Below, one piece after another: positions 58,430 to 64,000 of a DNA stretch of 64,000 nucleotides. A program made the position numbers and the translations under genes. The notes beneath the pieces were generated by a model. It was not told where the DNA came from, did not search any database, and worked only from the letters and a program-made list of their open reading frames with translations. The stretch's first letter is position 1. Each line of letters starts with the position of its first letter. This stretch comes from Earliella scabrosa (Eukaryota > Basidiomycota > Agaricomycetes > Polyporales > Polyporaceae): positions 806,001 through 870,000 of the forward strand of contig JABYQQ010000018.1 of assembly GCA_022605405.1 (NCBI GenBank). Reading direction: 5' to 3'.

Positions 58430-58900
58430 GTTGGTTATCTCGCCCGCCATATACTTCCTGGCCCGGCACCCTGAGGTACAGCGCACCGTCCGTGAGGAGG
58501 TGCTTGAGGTTTGATGAGCCTCAAACCGAACACTAGTACCTCCACACGCCTTACCTGAATGCGGACATCCGCGAGTCCATGCGTAGCAACAGCCCCGGAA
58601 CCGTAACACTTCCCTGAATCTCCGACCGTCCCGTGCAAGTCGGATCCTACCTCATCCCTCCAAGCACTCCCATGATGCTGAACATCCTGTACGAACAAGC
58701 TATGGCGGGTTTTGCGCACAGCCCTTCCTGGAAGCGTGTTCACGCGATGCTTTTGATCGGCCCTTTCTTCACCCACGTTGCTTGGAGCTCTCGTCCACCA
58801 GACAACTCGCTCGCTCCCATCAAGCATGTTCGTGTCCCTGAGGGCAAGAAAAGCAAGGACGAGAAGACCGAGACGGACACGCAGGACTATGCCAACGCTC
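58430..58900 (+). pseudogene. Cytochrome P450 relic
   Basis: Fragments in the right order but with stops between them: YFLARHPEVQRTVREEVLEV (after helix I), then stops; YLNADIRESMRSNSPGTVTL (helix K region with the E-x-x-R pair in ESMR), a stop, then VGSYLIPPSTPMMLNI (beta 1-4/2-type segment). The haem-binding FxxGxxxCxG is not found downstream. An old, truncated CYP copy, fungal O-demethylase-like in style. Confidence 0.65.
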
Positions 58901-59653
58901 GACAGCAGCCACCTCTGTGCACATGCGCAAGCCAGGCAGCCCTCCATCTTAATGCACTTCCGATGATTGGGGACTGCCAAGTTTTTGGCAAGATGGATGC
59001 AAACAGCCTCCACGCCTACTTGTACTACTGATAACATGTTATGGGAGATGCCGCATTGTACCTGAACTGCTGTATGATAGTAGGCAATAACCTATATCCG
59101 TCGAATAAAACAGAACGAAGGCAGACCGTGAATCTCATAAGCGCATGTGGCCCTTTGGGGACTTGCTGTGACACGCAGCGTGCAACATCTCGGGGCCCGA
59201 CGCGTATCTGAACTGGTTCTAGGGAGGGTTCAGTAACTCGAAGTACGTACAGGTCAACACCGCACATGCTCGAGGCTAGTTGATCAGCGCCAACCGGATC
59301 CGAGCCAACACGCGTGACTGAGTCTCTTGACCGACACGAGGCACATGCGTAGTCCCGTTCATTATCTTGCACTTCGGTCTCGTCTCCTCACAAGCCTGGA
59401 ACGATCCCAAGACCATGAATACTAGTAGGCGACCAAGGAAGGACAGTGCGTACCTGTGCATGAGCCACCCATGAGGTTCATAGGATTACAACGTTTCCTG
59501 CCATGAGGTGGTTTAGAAGGCACAGGTACGACAGGATCGATGACTGGCAATATAAGGGTTCAGTACTGCAGCCATTTCCCCACCCAACCTAGAGCCATCC
59601 ACGTCGGACCTCCCGCACCACCCATCCCCCCCTCGATTTCCGTCCCAGCGACC
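58901..59653. other. Spacer and promoter of the BTB gene
   Basis: Frames present on the minus strand (59025-59461) have no domain. The last 100 bp before 59654 are CA/CC-rich leader; the long frame extends upstream to 59540 but the first well-placed ATG is 59654. Confidence 0.5.
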
Positions 59654-60604
59654 ATGTCCGACACGCCAACGCCGACGGCCCCAATCGCTGAGCACACCCC
59701 GGTCCGGGACTGCTCATTCGGTGACGTGATCATTCGAAGCTCAGATGGAGTGGCATTCCGCATAGCCCGCGAGACGATCGCAAAATCATCGCCCACCTTG
59801 TTCAACAATATACTCTCTCCACCCGAGGCTGAAGGAAACCCCTCCGACTGCACTGTCGAGGAGCCCATCATGGACGTGGAAGAGTCCGGCGAGGTCTGGG
59901 AGCGCATACTCCACATGTGCCACCACCCTCCCGAGCCAACCTTCGACTACACGCACATCCAGTCCCTGCTCGAAGCAAGCAAGAAGTACTCCATAACAGC
60001 CGTCAAGGAGCGCATGGACAAGGTGCTGCGTGATGCGAGCTACCTCGACGCGAAACCCGTCAGCGTCTACGCACTCGCATGCGCATACGGACTCCCAGAA
60101 GTCGCGCGCCTCGCCGCACGACGCACGCTCTGCCTCGGGCCCGTGTTCGAATACGTGCCCGAGCTCGCGGCGATCTCGGGGCGGGCGTACCACTACCTGA
60201 TCGAGTACCGGCAGAACTGCAGCGTCGCCGCGCGCAGGGTCGTCTCGCGCTCTGCCACGCAGGCCGTCCCTGCCTGGGTCGGCGAGGACGAGATCAAGCA
60301 CATGCTGGTGTGCAGCCGCGAGGAGTGCGAGAGCACGGCGCAGTACTATTACACGCGCGAGACGGACTACCACATCCGCCCGGCGTGGCTCGAGTACCTC
60401 GGGACCGTCGAGCGGGGCCTAGAGATGCGCCCGGATGGCAGCATCGCGACGCGCACGGAGATGCTGGAGCCTGTGATGGTGTCGGCAGCGGAGTGTGTTG
60501 CGTGCGCGAGGAAGATCTTTGGGCAGGCGATGGCGTTCTCGAAGGAAGTCGAGGCACGTATCGAGGCGGAGATCTCGACGGTGGGTTTGTATTTGCATGA
60601 TTAA
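59654..60604 (+). CDS. BTB/POZ domain protein, 316 aa, intronless
   Basis: Single exon from MSDTPTPTAPIAEHTPVRDC to the stop at 60604. The BTB fold is read from GDVIIRSSDGVAFRIARETI, AKSSPTLFNNILSPPEAEGN, MDVEESGEVWERILHMCHHP, then IQSLLEASKKYSITAVKERM and YALACAYGLPEVARLAARRT. The C-terminal half (EYVPELAAISGRAYHYLIEY ... CARKIFGQAMAFSKEVEARI) is typical of Agaricomycete BTB proteins. There is no Kelch or zinc-finger region. BTB domains dimerise or recruit Cul3; a specific partner cannot be named. An extra 38 codons are open upstream to 59540 but look like leader. Confidence 0.85.
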   Translation: MSDTPTPTAPIAEHTPVRDCSFGDVIIRSSDGVAFRIARETIAKSSPTLFNNILSPPEAEGNPSDCTVEEPIMDVEESGEVWERILHMCHHPPEPTFDYTHIQSLLEASKKYSITAVKERMDKVLRDASYLDAKPVSVYALACAYGLPEVARLAARRTLCLGPVFEYVPELAAISGRAYHYLIEYRQNCSVAARRVVSRSATQAVPAWVGEDEIKHMLVCSREECESTAQYYYTRETDYHIRPAWLEYLGTVERGLEMRPDGSIATRTEMLEPVMVSAAECVACARKIFGQAMAFSKEVEARIEAEISTVGLYLHD

Positions 60605-61059
60605 TCCTGAATTCGGGCTGATTCACGTCGTACGTCAGATTGAGCTCACCCTAGAAGCATAGTGGGGCATGTTCGGGTTCGAGAGGATCACGGAAAGGAA
60701 TATGGAAACGCTATCACTAGTAGGACTTGACTCACCGTCACATTGAACCGTCGCATCAGGCATCCTCCACTCGTGCACTTCGGTCTCAAACCAATCTGTG
60801 ACAATCACATTCAATACATTAATCACAGGAAGGAGAGAAAGAGAGAGCATGGGTGCAAAATAGTATGAATTGCACGAGGATGGGTATGTCGTGCCTTGTC
60901 CAACTCCTCTGACAGGTGGAAGTCACCTTTCCGGCTCTTGACCTCGCGCTTCATCTTTCTATCTTTCTGTCGGGCCGCTAGCCACACACATCATCAGCGA
61001 TCTCTTGGAGGTGGATGCACTGCTGAAGAACTCACTTACCAGTACGATGACTGACACGA
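60605..61059. other. Spacer, no gene seen
   Basis: Short frames only. It separates the BTB gene from the kinase-like relic, which ends at 61060. Confidence 0.5.
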
Positions 61060-61641
61060 CTACCAATTTTCCGGGCACTTGATCATACTTCCCAGTCCAA
61101 AGCCGAGGTAGCGTCGAGGGATAGGTTCGCCGCCATAGACTTCGAATACATCCGCAAACTTGCTGACAAGGCACTCGTGCATATGATGCGCTCTGGAAAA
61201 CCCGATGGTGAGCGGCCGCGGTTTTCTGTTCACCAGTCTGACGACAATGTTCGACTCCTTGCAATTGATGTCGTTGTGCACTACCCCCGCCTTGTGAATG
61301 ATGCTCGGATCACACGCTTCCTGTTGGATATGACATGCTCTCTGATGAGAATGACGTCCGTACATATAAGATAGAAGTCTGACACGTACATGAGACCAAT
61401 CGGCTGCTCGACAAGAGGGACCTTCAGCATCTCGCCACCGTTTTCCACCACTATTGATCGCAGTTGAACCCTCGTCTGTCTCGCCCGTGAACAGGCCCAA
61501 AAACCGTGGGTTGTAGAGACCCGCTGTGGGCTCGAGCTCCGTCACCCATGCCTGCACACAGGCTCGAAAATCGATTCGAACACTAGGAACTGCTCGAAGC
61601 CTATGGACACTCACCTCTCTGCCCCTACGGTCCGTTATCAT
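61060..61641 (-). pseudogene. Kinase-like gene relic with frameshift
   Basis: Minus-strand start MITDRRGRE at 61641, intron, then AWVTELEPTAGLYNPRFLGL and FTGETDEGSTAI. One base out of frame the expected continuation SIVVENGGEMLKVPLVEQPI is present, showing a frameshift near 61440. After an intron the catalytic-loop equivalent IHKAGVVHNDINCKESNIVV and IGFSRAHHMHECL follow, and the frame stops at 61060. The Asp of the DFG-equivalent is Gly, as in the kinase-like gene at 40924. The 5' lobe is missing. A damaged member of the Agaricomycete kinase-like set. Confidence 0.55.
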
Positions 61642-61860
61642 TCTCCAGAGTTCGTTCTCTTCGTCTCACCAGTAAAATATCCTCGTAATGTACCATCCCA
61701 AGAGTGAGAGAGAAGGATGGATGATAATGGATGTGAAGCGAGGTCGCGGCAAGGACTGAAGTTGTTTGACGCCCCTACCAGTGCTGCGCGTAAGTACACC
61801 TTGTCTCCGACCATCGCGGTCTCTCGCTCGACTCACGTTCTGACGTCGACTCCCGCCCGC

Positions 61861-62152
61861 ATGTCTGCAGCACGCTCCTCGCAAGATACCTCTGAGAGCC
61901 AGAATCAAGTGGAATTGCCTGCCTACCCTCAGGAGTGTCTGGCGTGCCGCGTCATTGGCACAGGAGCGTTCGGCGGTGTTGGGATCTACGCGCTATATCA
62001 GTCTCGAGCGCAAGCACCAGGGTCTGCAGTGGGAAAGAGGTTCATGGCGGGGCTCGGAGTTTGTGAGTACCACCTTGATTGTTGAGGCTCATCGATTGCT
62101 GATTTGTGTCTTAGGTTTCCTGGTAGCAAGCGCACTACGATGGTCCAAGTGA
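61861..62152 (+). CDS. Small DUF4536/DMAC1-like protein, 79 aa
   Basis: Exons 61861-62062 and 62115-62152 close the frame. The start MSAARSSQDTSESQNQVELP is followed by ECLACRVIGTGAFGGVGIYA, LYQSRAQAPGSAVGKRFMAG and LGVCFLVASALRWSK. The CxxCRVxGxxxxxGxGxYA core followed by a second hydrophobic span is how I remember DUF4536 proteins related to distal membrane-arm assembly factor 1 of complex I. That suggests a two-span inner mitochondrial membrane protein. Assignment is from memory of the family pattern. An open frame extends upstream to 61717, but 61861 gives the normal length. Confidence 0.6.
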
Positions 62153-62705
62153 TCGTAGGCCTGCCTTGTCAAGCCCCTCCTCCCTGTACAGTCCTATGGC
62201 TTGGACACCCATCTCAGCTACCTCGTTGTACAAGATATTATTCCCACACCCCTCTTGATGTTCAGTTGTCACCCATCTGTGGGGCATCGACATCTCTGCG
62301 TTCAAGTCCACTGACCTCCGACGCGAAGCCGGTCGATGTCCCATACAACGTTGGCCTGGATCACCGGTAGTCGATATGACTGCTTCGAGCCGATTGCTGG
62401 TCTTCGACGACGTTCACGACCCCATGTTCCACATCACCGACCGCCATCCAGACTCATACACCTCCGGCCACTCCGCCACGGCCTTCCTCGGTGGCCAGTT
62501 TCGTGATCAAACACTGTCTGCTGCCCGGCCTCCACTGTGTACAGATCGCAACGAATTTAGCTCGGGTGAGTATGTCGGCCCTCGGGCGACGACGGGCGTC
62601 TGCCCGCATACTGCGTATCCTTACAGACGCCCATGTTCGGATTCCAAGTTCCAACCATCATACCTGCCTCGGCCGTCAGAATCCTCTTGCTAGCTACACG
62701 CCGCC
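62153..62705. other. Spacer with a possible PAP2-like fragment
   Basis: A 105-codon plus frame at 62376-62693 contains DRHPDSYTSGHSATAFLGGQ, reminiscent of the SGH(S/T) motif of PAP2 lipid phosphatases. Nothing else of that fold is near it, so it is at most a scrap. The 3' end is the promoter of micro-exon family copy D. Confidence 0.35.
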
Positions 62706-63483
62706 ATGGAAAAAATTTCTGCCAGCTCTACGTCGAAAGACCCACTCTACGAGAATGGGCAATATCTCCTTGAGCAAGACCCTCAGAATCCAGACAAGTG
62801 GAGCCCAGCTGCGGTGCTGGCGCAGAAGGCGGTATGTTCTATGTGTCGTTCGCACCTGTGCCGTGGTTCCTCAATCTTTTGATAGAAATTGAAGCGTCTC
62901 ATGGACAACCGTCCTCCATGCAAACAGATCCCCCGCTCGAAGATGCCCAGCAATGGCTCCAAACCGCCGGTGTACCGTTTCGGGTTTGCCTTCAAGGGGG
63001 AGTTCATGCTGGCGTATGCTCGGGCTCATGGATTGACGATGATCCTCGAGTCGGACGCGATTCGATCGATGTTTGACGGCAAGGACTCGATGAACTTCGC
63101 CGACCTTGAGGATCGAGACCTCGAAGACAAGTCGTTCCGCGACGCTCTCATCTACGTCGCGACCCTCCTAGTCGAAGAAGAACTCACGCGGAGGTGTGCG
63201 TTCCCACTCGTGCTCTGTTATCCCTTCTCGGAGGAGTGGGATGGCATGTTCGCCCTTTGGTCCAACTACGATCTTCGCGAACGATTTGGGAAGTTCATCC
63301 CGACGAAAGAGCGCTATCAGAGCATCCTCGCCACCCTCCATGCCGCTTTGACTACTTCGGAGCACGACAGCCAACCGCTATGGTGGTTTGACTCGGATAA
63401 TGATGTCGTACGTGCATAAGTTATGTCTGTGACAGTTAGGATGCTGACACGTCGTTTAGGGTGTCTTCACCAGCATCGAATAG
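62706..63483 (+). CDS. Unrecognised 223-aa protein, micro-exon family copy D
   Basis: Exons 62706-62831 (42 codons, ending VLAQKA), 62886-63407 (174 codons) and 63460-63483 (GVFTSIE plus stop). Phases are 0 and the frame closes. Exon 2 opens KLKRLMDNRP and carries FGFAFKGEFMLAYARAHGLT, then CYPFSEEWDGMFALWSNYDL and SQPLWWFDSDNDV, aligning block by block with copies A and B despite low identity. The architecture (lengths 42-51, 174-176 and 6-7 codons) is the same as in A and B. Most divergent of the four, so possibly an older branch. Function unknown. Confidence 0.7.
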
Positions 63484-64000
63484 TTCGAGGTAGGTCTGCG
63501 CTGCCAATAGTCAGGTTCAGTCCCAAGCCTCCGACGTGCATGTACCAGTATGGACGAATGTTATGACAAGTTGCTCGCTGTCCAATGCTTCCTCTCCATT
63601 CCTTGCTATGAGACCTGCGGCGCCTACCCTCCGTAGTACTAGTGAGCACCTACGGACGAGTGTTTCATACACTACACATTAATACCCGGTATTGTATGTG
63701 GGTATTTGCCAATCCATGGCGTTGTCGACCTTCAAGTAGTAGCTGTAGCTGCCAGTCACTGAGGACAATATCCCATGTTGCCTGGGATAACATTTTGATA
63801 ACATTGGAATAGAAGACCAAATGTTGTTGGTGTATTATTGCATGCAATGTGTTAATAAAATTGAAAATGCAAGCAATATTGTAGAAGCATTCTCTTACAG
63901 ACAACACTGTGATAAATGCATGAATGATGCCAGTGTGCAGCATGCCAAGAACATGCTTTGGGCAGTCTTTCTGCTATCCTAATATTGACCCTGTAAATAT
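63484..64000. other. AT-rich right end, no gene
   Basis: The last 350 bp are clearly AT-richer than the rest of the window (for example TGTTAATAAAATTGAAAATG near 63850) and hold no supported gene. A minus-strand 92-codon frame at 63665-63943 has no start context or domain. Confidence 0.5.

Noticed and set aside
60079..60600. 173-codon plus frame inside the BTB gene
   Set aside because: Alternate frame of the intronless BTB gene, Arg/Gly-rich shadow.
62376..62693. PAP2-like SGHSATAF motif
   Set aside because: A single short motif without the other two PAP2 motifs or membrane spans; probably chance.
1..64000. tRNA or rRNA genes
   Set aside because: I looked for the B-box GGTTCGANNCC with an upstream A-box and saw no convincing pair; a covariance-model scan would be decisive.

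Overview
The window looks like nuclear DNA of a basidiomycete fungus, most likely an Agaricomycete of the polypore type. The genes are split by many short GT-AG introns of about 50-60 nt. Several families typical of mushroom-forming fungi occur: F-box/LRR, BTB, DUF6697-like, aryl-alcohol-oxidase-like GMC and degenerate kinase-like proteins. I see no operons, no bacterial features, no CRISPR array and no convincing rRNA or tRNA gene. All splice models were read by eye; those whose exon lengths sum to a multiple of three are said to close.

Layout. 1-4.9 kb holds two minus-strand genes: an Uls1/Rad16-type SNF2 ATPase with an N-terminal SUMO-interacting-like motif (cut by the left edge) and a probable Pom34-type nuclear pore membrane protein. 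4.9-13.4 kb is a long GC-rich stretch with no gene I can defend. It leads into a 12-exon, 1215-residue Zn2Cys6 transcription factor (13.6-18.3 kb) whose start codon overlaps the stop of an upstream ORF (TAATG).

18.3-36 kb is an accessory region. It contains gene relics, three of four window copies of an unrecognised ~225-residue family that always ends in a 6-7 codon micro-exon, a coiled-coil/DUF6697-like protein with a SUMO-interacting-like motif, a truncated paralogue of it that has lost the domain, and broken F-box genes.

36-51 kb is mostly housekeeping: a 77-residue protein, an Age2/SMAP-type ArfGAP, an F-box protein, a degenerate kinase-like protein, MRE11, a GDP-fucose/SLC35C-type transporter divergent from MRE11, and a GMC oxidoreductase. 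A ~310-bp block containing the MRE11 3' tail and a small ORF is duplicated 2.5 kb away.

51-64 kb is again accessory. It holds two 7-TM paralogues of unknown function, a cytochrome P450 relic, a BTB protein, a frameshifted kinase-like relic, a small DUF4536/DMAC1-like mitochondrial protein, and the fourth copy of the micro-exon family.

The best candidates for something undescribed are the four-copy micro-exon family and its interleaving with coiled-coil/SIM/DUF6697-type genes. No function can be read for either from sequence alone.
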